This document shows, one piece after another, positions 53,289 to 61,779 of a DNA stretch of 64,000 nt (positions are counted from its first letter, which is position 1; each line of letters starts with the position of its first letter). Source of the DNA: Stigmatella aurantiaca DW4/3-1 (GTDB lineage: Bacteria; Myxococcota; Myxococcia; Myxococcales; Myxococcaceae); assembly GCF_000165485.1 (NCBI RefSeq), contig NC_014623.1, positions 62,001 to 126,000 of the forward strand. Reading direction: 5' to 3'. Both the position numbers and the translations under genes were made by a program. The notes under the pieces are model-generated. The model made no database searches. It was not told where the DNA came from and worked only from the letters and a program-made list of their open reading frames with translations.

Positions 53289-53697
53289 AGATGAGAGGGC
53301 TCCTGTCGGTCCGGCGGATGGGGATGATACATATCTGGGGCGCCAATCAACAGCCTCTTCAGGGTTGCGATGCAAATTGTTTCAAAGCCTCGCGGCCAAA
53401 GCGTGGCGAGTCGCAACTGGCAACAGGCGGGTCTTAATGCTCTGTTGCACCTGGAAAAAACACATCGTCTCGTGGTGGTTGTTTGACCGACCCCAGCGTG
53501 CCGCATCGTGTCGCACGGGTGCGTTTTGAGACACGGAAACGGCCCCCTGCGAAACGGACACCCTCAGTGAAATCAGTTGCCCGCCTGCTGGCCTTTCCGC
53601 CCTCCGAGCCCTCGGAACGAGGGGCCGCCCGAGTCGATGAGGCCGCCCGGGCTGCCTACTTTGGGGTGGGGCCGGGGCTCGACAGGAGGCGTACCCA
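53289..53697. other. Divergent intergenic region, no gene seen
   Basis: This 409-base region separates the DNRLRE protein gene from the zinc peptidase gene. It has an AT-richer pocket near 53335-53375 and several GAAACGG / GTTTC-type short repeats between 53520 and 53575. No frame resembles a protein. It should contain both promoters. Confidence 0.45.
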
Positions 53698-54546
53698 ATG
53701 AAGTGGCAAGGAGGCCGTCGCAGCTCGAACATCGAGGATCGCCGGGGCATGGGGGTGGGGCGTCCCCTGGCGGTGGGAGGCGGGGCCACGACGCTGGTCA
53801 TCGCGCTGCTGGTGTACCTGCTGGGCGGCGACCCGGGAGAGATCGTGTCCCAGGCCCCCCGGAGCCCTCCGTCCCAGGTGGGCACGGGAGGCTCGGGGGA
53901 TCCGGCGCAGGAGCCGCTCGCGGACTTCGTCTCCGTCATCCTCGCGGACACGGAGGACACCTGGCCCGCGTTGCTCTCGGGTGTGGGCGCCACCTACGTC
54001 GAGCCGCGCCTCGTCCTCTTCTCGGACGCGGTGGAGTCGGCCTGTGGCTTCCAGGAGAGCGCGGTGGGCCCCTTCTATTGTCCGCGGGACCAGCGTGTGT
54101 ACCTGGACCTGGGCTTCTTCCGGGAGCTGGACCAGCGGCTGGGCGCCTCGGGGGACTTCGCCCAGGCCTATGTGGTGGCGCATGAGGTGGGACACCACGT
54201 GCAGAACCTGCTCGGGACGTCCGAGCGGGTCCAGGAGCTGAGGGGCCGGAACCGGGCCAACGCCAACGCCCTGTCCGTGCTCCAGGAGCTTCAGGCGGAC
54301 TGCTTCGCGGGCATCTGGGCGCACCATGCCCAGCAGCAGCGCCAGGTGCTGGAGCCGGGCGATGTGGAGGAGGGCTTGAACGCGGCCTCGGCCATCGGGG
54401 ACGACACCCTTCAGCGCCGGGCGGGCGGACACGTGGTGCCCGAGTCCTTCACCCATGGTTCCTCGGCGCAGCGGGTGTTCTGGTTCCGCCGGGGCCTGGA
54501 GCAGGGCACGCTCGAGGCGTGCGACACCTTCCGGGAGGGGCGCTGA
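53698..54546 (+). CDS. ypfJ: Neutral zinc metallopeptidase, YpfJ family
   Basis: The 282-residue protein has a short cytoplasmic N-terminus (MKWQGGRRSSNIEDRRG), one membrane segment (TTLVIALLVYLLGG), then a metallopeptidase domain. The active site is in AQAYVVAHEVGHHVQNLLG (HExxH), with the family block LQELQADCFAGIWAHH downstream (Glu/Asp ligand) and an upstream FYCPRDQRVYLDLGFF. All family hallmarks are present and the length is standard. It should be anchored with its active site outside the cytoplasm. The substrate is unknown. Confidence 0.95.
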   Translation: MKWQGGRRSSNIEDRRGMGVGRPLAVGGGATTLVIALLVYLLGGDPGEIVSQAPRSPPSQVGTGGSGDPAQEPLADFVSVILADTEDTWPALLSGVGATYVEPRLVLFSDAVESACGFQESAVGPFYCPRDQRVYLDLGFFRELDQRLGASGDFAQAYVVAHEVGHHVQNLLGTSERVQELRGRNRANANALSVLQELQADCFAGIWAHHAQQQRQVLEPGDVEEGLNAASAIGDDTLQRRAGGHVVPESFTHGSSAQRVFWFRRGLEQGTLEACDTFREGR

Positions 54547-54550
54547 AGCG

Positions 54551-54868
54551 CTAGCGCGGCGGGCCGGCCGGCGCCAGGAGCTTCAGGACCTGGCGGTAGA
54601 AGTCCTCTCCCTCCTCTTCGGGCTCCACCACGAAGCAGCCGCCGCCTGCGTGGCCTGGGAGCGGCTGCACCACCGCGGTCACCCGCCCCTTGGGGCAGAT
54701 GTCGAGGCAGCCCACCCGGAGGACCTGGATGTGGTCCTGATGACCTTCCTTCTTGAGCCGCCGTTTGAGCCAGCGGCGCAGGTCCAGCGCCTTGTTGCCT
54801 GAACATTTCCGGCACACCAGCACGGCGCCCGACTTCCAGGGGGGGCGGATGGGTCGAGCAGGGCTCAT
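54551..54868 (-). CDS. Thioredoxin-like [2Fe-2S] ferredoxin
   Basis: The predicted 105-residue protein has the four-Cys pattern of thioredoxin-like ferredoxins: LVCRKCSGNKA near the start and VGCLDICPKGRVTAVVQP in the middle, with a C-terminal HAGGGCFVVEPEEEGEDFYRQVL that adds another Cys. It binds one [2Fe-2S] cluster. The start at 54868 (MSPARPIRPPW) is preferred over an upstream frame opening. It is convergent with the zinc peptidase, four bases apart. The electron partner is unknown. Confidence 0.87.
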   Translation of the reverse strand: MSPARPIRPPWKSGAVLVCRKCSGNKALDLRRWLKRRLKKEGHQDHIQVLRVGCLDICPKGRVTAVVQPLPGHAGGGCFVVEPEEEGEDFYRQVLKLLAPAGPPR

Positions 54869-54970
54869 GGGCGCACCATAATGGCCGGACCGGACCGCTG
54901 CCGCGCAGCGGGGGGATGCCTGGCTGCTGGCTCCCACCCGGAGTGTTTCCTGGCGCGGCCTCCCCCCGGG

Positions 54971-55180
54971 TCAGCGCCGGGGCGGTTTGAGGGAGTCCGG
55001 CAGGCCCGTCCCCGTCAGGAAGGACGAGGGTTTCAGCTCGGCGTCGAGCTGCGACGAAGGGGGGACGTCAAAGAGATGCTCGGGTGCGACGGGCGTCTCA
55101 TCCTCGGGAGGAGGGGTGGGGGTGTCGCTGGAGCACGCGCAAAGCAACGACAGGGCAGTCAAGACAAGGAAAGGGCGCAT
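54971..55180 (-). CDS. Small lipoprotein downstream of the YcnI-like gene
   Basis: The 69-residue protein has a signal peptide with lipobox SLLCACSS, then a Pro/Glu-rich stretch (PTPPPEDETPVAPEHLF) and a PSSFLTGTGLPDSL tail. It follows the YcnI-like gene by 15 bases on the same strand, so it is probably co-transcribed and may assist it. No family recognised. Confidence 0.75.
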   Translation of the reverse strand: MRPFLVLTALSLLCACSSDTPTPPPEDETPVAPEHLFDVPPSSQLDAELKPSSFLTGTGLPDSLKPPRR

Positions 55181-55195
55181 GGAAGTCTTTCCCTT

Positions 55196-55903
55196 TCAGT
55201 ATTTGACCCAGATCTCGGTCCCTGGATGAATCTCCTTGAGCACCTGGGTGCCCTGCTCCTTCTCAATCAAGCTCAGGACGAGGGGGTTGGCGCTGTAGGC
55301 GGTGTTTCCCGCCCAGACAATCTGGGCGTCCTTGAAGACGCTCAGGTCATGGACGTGCTGATCCACGGTGTACTTGTTCCAGCCGGGCGAGCGCGCGGGG
55401 AGCAGGAAGACGAAGGGGGCGGGGTTCGTCGTGGGTGCGGTGCCCCCGCCATGGCCATGGTCCGTGGAGGCGGCGGTCCACTCGACCGTCGTCTCGGTGC
55501 CATCGGCGGCCCGGCAGGACTGAATCGTCGGGAAGAACAGGGTGGTGAAGGGCGTGTTCGGCAGCAGCGCGCTCAGGCTGACCCGGTACAGGTGGGTGTC
55601 GCCGGGGAGCACGTCGGCGGCGGGCTTGGTCCAGACAACGGACTTCAAGACGCCTTCCGCGTCCTTGGACAGGACGGCCTTGCCGAGCATCGAGTCCAGG
55701 GGGCGGACCGACGTCACCCCGTCCGGGATGCGGACTTCGATGCGAAAGGTGTCCGCACCCGAGCAACCATGGCTGATGTTGAAGGTGAGTTCTTGGTTGT
55801 TTCCGGCAATCGCGGGCCCGGAGATCACGGAGATGTGGGCCTCGGCGGCGGTGCACAGCAGGACGGCCACGGCAGCCAACAGCAGACGCGGTGATGCGCT
55901 CAT
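55196..55903 (-). CDS. YcnI-like copper-binding protein (DUF1775)
   Basis: The 235-residue protein has a signal peptide ending AEAHISVIS, which would leave an N-terminal His at the copper site, as in YcnI/DUF1775. The core has LTFNISHGCSGADTFRIEVRIPDGVTSVRPL, VVWTKPAADVLPGDTHLYRVSLSALLP and FFPTIQSC..ADGTE...EW. The His-rich DHGHGGGTAP segment may add metal ligands. It lacks the usual C-terminal membrane helix, instead ending WAGNTAYSANPLVL...GTEIWVKY. It likely handles copper in the periplasm. The small lipoprotein gene follows. Confidence 0.85.
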   Translation of the reverse strand: MSASPRLLLAAVAVLLCTAAEAHISVISGPAIAGNNQELTFNISHGCSGADTFRIEVRIPDGVTSVRPLDSMLGKAVLSKDAEGVLKSVVWTKPAADVLPGDTHLYRVSLSALLPNTPFTTLFFPTIQSCRAADGTETTVEWTAASTDHGHGGGTAPTTNPAPFVFLLPARSPGWNKYTVDQHVHDLSVFKDAQIVWAGNTAYSANPLVLSLIEKEQGTQVLKEIHPGTEIWVKY

Positions 55904-56431
55904 TCAGGTTCCCCAGCGGAAAAGAAGGTGCGGGAGCCTTGTAGGGCCCGGGCGTGAGCCAGGGGATGGGACATGTTGTCGCAGGGCCGTGAACGGACAG
56001 AAGAGGACACTCCCCTCCGCCCAAAGGGCAGTGTCCTGGGTGGGATGGCACGTCGCGAGGGGAGTGTGCTCGACGTACCCTCCTTCACCCAACTGGGCTT
56101 CATCCTGCCTTCATGGCTCGCTCAATCATCTGTCGCGCCAATTCAGGCTTGGTTCGGAACCTGATCTCTTCCCCTATCCAGGCCTCATCGCAGCGGGCCC
56201 TGTCTTTTATCCGCAGTCGGCATGGTTGCCCCGCGAGCGTCTTCCTTCGGCTCGCCGCGCCCGCGGCTCCGCACGCTTCTGTGGCGGCCTGCTGAGCGAG
56301 CCAAGGGCAATAATAGATTGCATTTCCGCCAAAGGCGTAGCCAATCAGGCTAGCGCTACCGTCGCAGGTATGTCTGACCATGGCTCGGCCCCGGGTGGCG
56401 CACCGGGGCTGCTGCTCGATTTGGAGGCATC
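55904..56431. other. Intergenic region with an IS701 transposase remnant
   Basis: This 528-base region contains only a decayed transposase piece (listed separately) and the presumed promoters of the YcnI-like and beta-helix genes. Two near-copies of a C-rich GAGTGTCCTCTT/AGTGTCCTGGG-type sequence occur at about 56000-56040, of no clear meaning. Confidence 0.45.
56100..56222 (-). pseudogene. IS701-family transposase fragment
   Basis: The minus-strand frame reads KDRARCDEAWIGEEIRFRTKPELARQMIERAMKAG and then stops. This matches the internal DRAR...A.IPEE..F.TKPELA..M..RA..AG segment of IS701-type transposases, where a VTGDEVYG block normally follows. Only about 40 residues survive, with no terminal repeats visible. 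It marks an old insertion upstream of the beta-helix gene. Confidence 0.65.
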
Positions 56432-57793
56432 ATGTTAGAGTGGAACCTTGCATCTTATCTCAACCGCGGCGTCGAAGTCCTCCTCAGGCGGGCGTTCGGA
56501 CTGTCATTCGCCGCCGCCGCTGGCCTCCTGCTGGCAACCGTCGCCGTCGCGCCCCAGCAAGCGCTGGCCGCGGTGACGATCTGCCCCGGTCAAATCGCGG
56601 ACAACACCGGCACGGCCAATGCGGCCGACGCGATCAACGCCTGCATCGTCTCCACGCCCACGAACGGCACGCTCTCCCTTCCCGTGGGCACATACCGCCT
56701 CGATGTCCCTGTCGTGGTCGCACGCAGCAACATCACCATCAAGACGAGCGGGACCACCACCGCAAGCGGCATCTGCGAGGTTAGCACGGCCTGCGCCGTG
56801 CTGAAGGCGAGCGACACCTTCTACAACGCCACGACGTTCCCGTCTGTGAGCGAGCACAACGGAATGTTCGTGATCAACGGCAACAACGTGACGATCGATC
56901 ACCTGGTCTTCGACGGCAACAGGAGTGGAAGGATCGCGTCGCAGGGGGCCCCTGCCTACAGGGCGCTCTGCAGGGCCACATTCCCGGGCCTGGAGGGCTA
57001 CACGTTCGGGCGCAACGTGCTCGCGGTCGGCGAGAACGGCTCGAACCGGACCATCCAGTACTCCGTCTCCAAGAACGCCATGTGCGGGACGGCCTTGGGC
57101 TGGGGCGGCGCCAACGCGAAGGTGGTCTCGAACTACGTCTACAACAACGGCTCGCCGTTCCCGATCGATTCGGCGCTGATCTCCGACGGCATCACGATCG
57201 GCACTGTCAGCAACGGCGACATCTCGAGCAACATCGTCGCCGACAGCACGGACGTCGACATCATCATCGGAGGCGCCACGAACAACTCGCGCATGCAGAA
57301 CAACCAGATCATCCATAACGGTTACCCTGCCTTCGCGGGCATCATGCTCACCAACTGGCAAGCCCTCGCCGCGACGCCCACAAAGGCCGACTTCCGAGGC
57401 TTCGATGTCTCGGGCAACTCCATCAACTGCTACTCCTTCTGCGACATCGGCATGCAACTGGGCGTGCTGACCTGGGTCTACAACAGCAATTGGCAGAACG
57501 CTGTGTTCATGGGCGGCAACGTCCATCACAACACCATCAACACGGCCAAGCAGGGCATCAACGTGTCGGGCGCCGGCGATGGGAACTACGCGATGCGGCT
57601 GGCGGACAACACCATCAACACCACTTACAATCCCTCGACCCCTCTGATCGTCGTCCCAGGGTCGCTCTGCCCGAATCCGCGGCCGACCGGGAAACTCAAC
57701 GTCTATGGACTTTGGACGGAGAACGTCATCTGGTTCCAGAACAACCAAGACATGGACATGGACATGATCACCGCATGGCATAAGTGCTACTGA
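56432..57793 (+). CDS. Secreted right-handed beta-helix protein
   Basis: The 453-residue protein has a long signal peptide (AFGLSFAAAAGLLLATVAVAPQQALAA), then a pectate-lyase-like parallel beta-helix. It begins with a DAINACIVSTPTNGTLSLPVGTYRLDVPVVVARSNITIKTSG turn set, followed by Asn-rich coils (NGNNVTIDHLVFDGN, GENGSNRTIQYS, ISSNIVADSTDVDIIIGGATNNS, GGNVHHNTINTAKQGINVSG). The helix is typical of polysaccharide-binding or cleaving proteins. Catalytic residues cannot be assigned. It is followed by a strong terminator hairpin. An IS701 remnant upstream hints at an acquired segment. Confidence 0.88.
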   Translation: MLEWNLASYLNRGVEVLLRRAFGLSFAAAAGLLLATVAVAPQQALAAVTICPGQIADNTGTANAADAINACIVSTPTNGTLSLPVGTYRLDVPVVVARSNITIKTSGTTTASGICEVSTACAVLKASDTFYNATTFPSVSEHNGMFVINGNNVTIDHLVFDGNRSGRIASQGAPAYRALCRATFPGLEGYTFGRNVLAVGENGSNRTIQYSVSKNAMCGTALGWGGANAKVVSNYVYNNGSPFPIDSALISDGITIGTVSNGDISSNIVADSTDVDIIIGGATNNSRMQNNQIIHNGYPAFAGIMLTNWQALAATPTKADFRGFDVSGNSINCYSFCDIGMQLGVLTWVYNSNWQNAVFMGGNVHHNTINTAKQGINVSGAGDGNYAMRLADNTINTTYNPSTPLIVVPGSLCPNPRPTGKLNVYGLWTENVIWFQNNQDMDMDMITAWHKCY

Positions 57794-58163
57794 AGCGTGT
57801 TCTCTCCCCGCAGCGGTCGCGGCCCGGCCCGCTGCGGGGTCCTTGAATGGACGGCCCTTGTCGGGTACGCAGCGGAGCACCTTCACGCGCCTCGAGGGAA
57901 ACGGAACGCACCAGTTGCAGGTCTGCCCCAATCATCGCTTCCAGCCGGGCGTTTTGGGCCAGGCTGTGTTTAGAACTCCTAACAAAAATAAGGTTTGAGG
58001 TTCCGGAAGAAGATGAGGCAGCCGCTCAAAACAAGGTCCAGGCGCGCCAGCGTTGATGGGCTGAGGCGTCGAGTGCTTCTGGCTGCGTCATCCAGGAGAA
58101 GAGAGGGAGAGTCTCCCAAGCGGGGCAAGCTCCCCACCCACCCTGTCAGCCCCAGGTGGTGTC
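57794..58163. other. Intergenic region before the GntR gene
   Basis: Apart from the terminator hairpin at its start, this 370-base stretch holds nothing I can support. An AT-richer patch near 57965-58015 is the likely promoter area for the GntR gene. Confidence 0.45.
57806..57839 (+). terminator. Rho-independent-type hairpin after the beta-helix gene
   Basis: CCCCGCAGCGG pairs perfectly with CCGCTGCGGGG (11 bp stem, 12-base loop), 13 bases after the stop, followed by TCCTT. Confidence 0.75.
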
Positions 58164-59327
58164 ATGGCCCAGGCGGAAACAAGCAGGGGGGCGGACATGG
58201 AATGGGTGGGGCTTGTCGGACGAGTGGAGCAGGACCTGGAGCGGATGATTTCGCAAGGCCTGCTGCCCCAGGATGGATTGCTTCCCTCAGAAAACACTCT
58301 GGCCAAGCACTACGGACTTTCACGGAGCACCGTCCGGGAAGCACTGAAGCGCCTGGCCGCCAGAGCGTTGATTGAGCAGCACCCGGGCCGCCGCAGCCGA
58401 GCCCTCCCCTTGGAGGGGGCGGTGACCCTGGAGAACCTGGGAGTGGTGCTGGAGGGCCCGGGCGCCGCTCACCCGGAGAGACGCAAGCTGCTGGAGGGTT
58501 TTCTGGCCCTCAAGCGAGAGACGGCAGTGGAACTGCTGGCGGCGTGTTGCCAGCAGGCCTCCGCCAGGGACTTGGACACGTTGGCAGGCCTGTGCTTCGA
58601 GTTGGCGGAGGCGGCCCGCTGGGGCGAGTGCCCCGATAGGTGGGCAGAGCTGGAGTTCGAGTTGCTGAGGCAAGCAGCCCGCGCGGTGGACCGTCCCGGA
58701 CAGGCGCTGCTGCTGCAATCACTGGAGCGCTCGTACCGGGGACTGGCTCGGCGGCTGAGGCCGCACCTGAATGCGCAGGCCACTCGGCAGTGGGCACTCT
58801 GTGCGCTGCACGCCTTGGCCGCCAAGGACGTGCAGCCCCTGCGCCGGGAACTGCCCGCCTTGCTCCAGGCGAGCGATGCGCACCTACTTGCAGGCCTTCC
58901 ACCCCCGCAGGAGCCCAGGGAGTCGTCACGGTCCCCACTCTGCGCAGAGGCCACCCCCTCTCACCCCACCCCGGAGCATGAAGAGGCCCCGGAGAGGGTG
59001 TCGGAGGCGAACGGTCCCAACCAGTCTGCTTGTCCTACAGGTTTGAGCCAACGGCCGCCCACGGGGGGCCCCCCACCCGAGGCTCCCTTCTCTGACTCAC
59101 ACGACCCTCTGGTAGGCGGGGCGCCCAGCGCGGAGGTGCCTCAGGGCCAGGAAGCGCCGCGAAGGGTTCCGCTTGGCCTCCAGGAGCGCCCGACCCAGGC
59201 TCTGAGTGGCTCGGGCACTGGGGGTGAGTTCTTGGGCAGGCAGAGCGGACACCTCCTCCTGGATGGAACGAAGGAGAACGAACCTGGTGGAGCGTGTACG
59301 ACTGTCTTTGGAGACGCGGACACTTGA
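58164..59327 (+). CDS. GntR family transcriptional regulator (FadR-like)
   Basis: The 387-residue frame begins with a GntR winged helix (RVEQDLERMISQGLLPQDGLLPSENTLAKHYGLSRSTVREALKRLAARALIEQHPGRRSRALPL). A helical FCD-like domain follows to about residue 245 (FLALKRETAVELLAACCQQASARDLDTLAGLCFELAEAARWGECPDRWAELEFELLRQAARAV). From there the sequence is low-complexity Pro/Ser/Glu-rich without family similarity, and its last part overlaps a minus-strand frame. The regulator proper probably ends near 58950, with a read-through tail. An IS4 element lies 100 bases beyond. Its target is unknown. Confidence 0.8.
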   Translation: MAQAETSRGADMEWVGLVGRVEQDLERMISQGLLPQDGLLPSENTLAKHYGLSRSTVREALKRLAARALIEQHPGRRSRALPLEGAVTLENLGVVLEGPGAAHPERRKLLEGFLALKRETAVELLAACCQQASARDLDTLAGLCFELAEAARWGECPDRWAELEFELLRQAARAVDRPGQALLLQSLERSYRGLARRLRPHLNAQATRQWALCALHALAAKDVQPLRRELPALLQASDAHLLAGLPPPQEPRESSRSPLCAEATPSHPTPEHEEAPERVSEANGPNQSACPTGLSQRPPTGGPPPEAPFSDSHDPLVGGAPSAEVPQGQEAPRRVPLGLQERPTQALSGSGTGGEFLGRQSGHLLLDGTKENEPGGACTTVFGDADT

Positions 59328-59405
59328 CTCTCTCTCCCACAACGTGTCCGGTACGAGGTCGCGAGCTACGAGGCTCAGGTGTTCATGGCCCTCCCGTCCG
59401 TCCAT
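59097..59405 (-). CDS. Possible small protein antisense to the GntR tail, beside the IS end
   Basis: A minus-strand frame of 102 codons from ATG 59405 (MDGREGHEHLSLVARDLVPDTLW...) has a GAGGGG about 12 bases upstream and good GC3. It overlaps the low-complexity tail of the GntR frame tail to tail. I do not recognise the family. Its start lies 22 bases from the IS4 left end, so it may also be a fragment of a gene broken by the insertion. Which of the two overlapping frames is real cannot be settled here. Confidence 0.4.
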   Translation of the reverse strand: MDGREGHEHLSLVARDLVPDTLWERESSVRVSKDSRTRSTRFVLLRSIQEEVSALPAQELTPSARATQSLGRALLEAKRNPSRRFLALRHLRAGRPAYQRVV

Positions 59406-59427
59406 CCCTGATTCCACCCCTCAAACC

Positions 59428-59444
59428 CACCCCTTTCAAGGTGT
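59428..59444 (+). repeat. IS4 element left inverted repeat
   Basis: CACCCCTTTCAAGGTGT; matches the right end in 16 of 17 positions. Confidence 0.8.
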
Positions 59445-59547
59445 CTATAAACCAAGAGAAAGCAGGAAATGAGCGCCCTGCGCGCGCCCGAGGGAATAGA
59501 GGACTGCTGCGGCGAATCAAGGAGGCCTCTGCGACTGGAGAGGTGTG

Positions 59548-60933
59548 ATGGCCTTCGATGCAATCCTTGAGCGGTTCGTGAAAAACAGCCCGGTCAGTGT
59601 CATGGCCCGGCTGGTGCTGCAGCGTGCCGTCAGCGCGGAGTGGATGGACTCACTGTTCGAGGCGCATCGGAAGAGGCAGTACACCCGGGAGTTGCTGTTC
59701 TCCACCGTGGTGGAGTTGATGTCCGTGGTGGCCATGGGGCTGCGACCCTCGCTGCATGCGGCCGCCAAGGCCACAGAGGGAGGCACCTCGATCGCTGCGC
59801 TCTACGAGAAGGTGAATCGAATGGAGCCGGACTTGGTGCGAGCTCTGGTCCGTGGCAGCGCCCAACGACTGGAGCCTGTAGTCCAGCCGCTGAGGACAGG
59901 GGAGAAGCCCTGGGCAGAGGGCTATCGCGTCCGAGTCATGGACGGCAATCATCTGCCTGCCAGCGAGAAAAGGCTCAAGCCGCTGCGTGAGTTTCGAGGC
60001 GCCGCCCTGCCCGGACACTCGCTGGTAGTGTACGCCCCGGAGCAGGGCTTGGTGGTGGACGTGGTGCCGTGTGAGGACGCACACGCTCAGGAGCGGACGC
60101 TGGTGGCTGCTGTGCTGGAGCACGCCCAGCAGGGCGACTTGTGGATAGCCGATAGGAACTTCTCCACGACTCGGATTGTCTTTGGCCTGGAGGACAGGCA
60201 CGCCGCCTTCATCATCCGAGAGCATGGACGCACGCCCAGCCCTACAGAGGTGGGGAAGCGAAAGAGGGTGGGCCGTGTGGAAACGGGCGTTGTCTTCGAG
60301 CAGCCCGTCCAGGTGGAGGACGACGGTGGGCGCCTGCTCACGCTGCGTCGCATCGAACTTCAGCTGGATGAGCCCACCGAGGAGGGGGAGCCCCTCATTC
60401 GTCTGCTCACCAACGCTCCCAAAGAAAAGCTCTCCGCCGAGAAGGTAGCGTGTTTGTACCGCAAACGGTGGAGCATCGAAGGCATGTTTCAGAGCTTGGA
60501 GTCTGCGCTCCATAGTGAGGTGCGGACGCTGGGTCATCCACGAGCGGCGCTGCTCGCATTCGGGACTGCCGTGGTGGCCTACAACATCCTGGCGGTCATC
60601 CAGGCGGCAGTCGAGGCAGCGCACCCCGAGGCCAAGGCCGAGGGCATTGAACTTTCCCCCTTCTTCGTTGCTACCGAAGTGCAGGCCACCTATGGCGGGA
60701 GGATGATTGCTGTGGGGGATGACGTTTGGACCGCCTTCGACGAGCAGTCTCCTCTCCAACTCAGTCGAACCCTCATCCGCATTGCGCAGCACGCTCAGCC
60801 CAAGCGTCTGCGCAAGCACCCGCGGGGGCCCAAAAAGAAAACGAAGAAGGGCTACGTCTCAGGACGCACTGCACGTCAGCACGTCGCCACGGCTCGAGTC
60901 CTCGCCTCCGGGCGCATTGATTCAACATCTTGA
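59548..60933 (+). CDS. IS4-family transposase
   Basis: The 461-residue protein from ATG 59548 has a helical N-terminal domain and the IS4 DDE core. The first Asp is in VRVMDGNHLPASEKRL (about 134), the second in GDLWIADRNFSTTRIV, and the C-terminal Glu in VACLYRKRWSIEGMFQSLES (the YREK-type motif of IS4). A basic tail (RKHPRGPKKKTKKGYVSGRTARQH) follows. All three catalytic residues are present and the frame is uninterrupted, so it may be active. A GTG codon lies directly before the ATG. The gene fills the element from repeat to repeat. Confidence 0.94.
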   Translation: MAFDAILERFVKNSPVSVMARLVLQRAVSAEWMDSLFEAHRKRQYTRELLFSTVVELMSVVAMGLRPSLHAAAKATEGGTSIAALYEKVNRMEPDLVRALVRGSAQRLEPVVQPLRTGEKPWAEGYRVRVMDGNHLPASEKRLKPLREFRGAALPGHSLVVYAPEQGLVVDVVPCEDAHAQERTLVAAVLEHAQQGDLWIADRNFSTTRIVFGLEDRHAAFIIREHGRTPSPTEVGKRKRVGRVETGVVFEQPVQVEDDGGRLLTLRRIELQLDEPTEEGEPLIRLLTNAPKEKLSAEKVACLYRKRWSIEGMFQSLESALHSEVRTLGHPRAALLAFGTAVVAYNILAVIQAAVEAAHPEAKAEGIELSPFFVATEVQATYGGRMIAVGDDVWTAFDEQSPLQLSRTLIRIAQHAQPKRLRKHPRGPKKKTKKGYVSGRTARQHVATARVLASGRIDSTS

Positions 60934-60941
60934 AAGGGGTG
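60925..60941 (-). repeat. IS4 element right inverted repeat
   Basis: On the minus strand this reads CACCCCTTTCAAGATGT, the partner of the left repeat. Confidence 0.8.
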
Positions 60942-61766
60942 CGTCTGAGCACCTATCCAGAGAATGAGCCCCGCGGTTGCCCATGCGGCGATGAACTTCG
61001 TGACCGGTTCGGGCATGGCGAGCAAGACGAGCAGCGTGACGACCGTCGCGGTCGCAGCCTGTACGACTGCCTGCATGCTGACAATGTGCCCGAGGGCATT
61101 CTCGAACTCCTCCAGAAGGGGACTCTTGCTCAGGGCCATTGCCCACATGTAGCGGCCTTGTAAATCCAAGTACTGCCCAGCAACCAGGGCGCCGCCCAGA
61201 CAATCACCCTGAAAATTCTGTGCGCTCCGGCACCACGCCTTGTACCGGCTGACCAGTTGCTGCTCATCGTCGGTCAAAGCATTTTCCAGGGGAACTCCTG
61301 GAGCCAATGGGATGAGCCTTCTGGGCAGGAGGGCTTGGCCGGGCTTGGAGCCGTCGTCCTTGGTGGTGAGTCCCGACCGGTCGCCCAGCCCAAAGCAGAC
61401 GGGAATGCGGCGCCCATCTGGAAACAACGCCTCGGTGTAGCGGCCATACACGGCGTCTTCCCCCTCCTTGTTCAGACCTTCCGTCCAGAGCTGCCCATAG
61501 CCGGGCTGGCTGGCGTTGGCCATGAGGGTGGCGGCTTCGTGGCGCATGCGCCCATCGACTTGCCTTGCCTCCTGGAGCGTTTCTTGTGTTTCCCCGCTCA
61601 GTCCGGGGGCGGGGCGCACCGCCATCTTCAGGGTGAAGAAATCCCCGTCCCGCTCGGCCTTGAAGGCGTGGCCGAAGTTGCCACTGCCCAGAGATTCCAG
61701 GATGCGCCAGGGGCCCACCATGTTCCCCGGTTGGAGGTGGTCGGGGTGAAAGGCGTCCGTCGTCAT
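60942..61766 (-). pseudogene. Chimeric ORF: kinase N-terminus fused to SitA-like toxin N-terminal region, cut by IS4
   Basis: The frame starts MTTDAFHPDHLQPGNMVGPWRILESLGSGNFGHAFKAERDGDFFTLKMAV, a kinase glycine loop and ATP lysine. By about residue 80 kinase similarity stops before any HRD or DFG. A middle piece, YGRYTEALFPDGRRIPVCFGL, resembles the C-terminal module of other myxobacterial kinase-linked proteins. The end (RLIPLAPGVPL...LVSRYKAWCRS...GDCLGGAL...DLQGRYMWAMALS...LAMPEPVTKFIAAWATAGLILWIG) resembles the N-terminal region of SitA/AHH-type lipoprotein toxins. After 275 codons it runs into the IS4 right end, which adds 21 codons to a stop at 60876. It lies 13 bases after the DUF2381 gene. 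Confidence 0.65.
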
Positions 61767-61779
61767 GAGCAGCGGCTCC

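Larger units (their letters stand above)
59428..60941 (+). mobile_element. IS4-family insertion sequence, about 1.5 kb, complete with inverted repeats
   Basis: The element contains one intact transposase gene and is bounded by 17-base inverted repeats (CACCCCTTTCAAGGTGT at the left, its complement with one mismatch at the right). No target duplication is visible: the ten bases just outside the two ends differ. It cut the chimeric kinase/SitA-like frame that ends at 60942, supplying the last 21 codons and stop of that frame. Confidence 0.85.
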
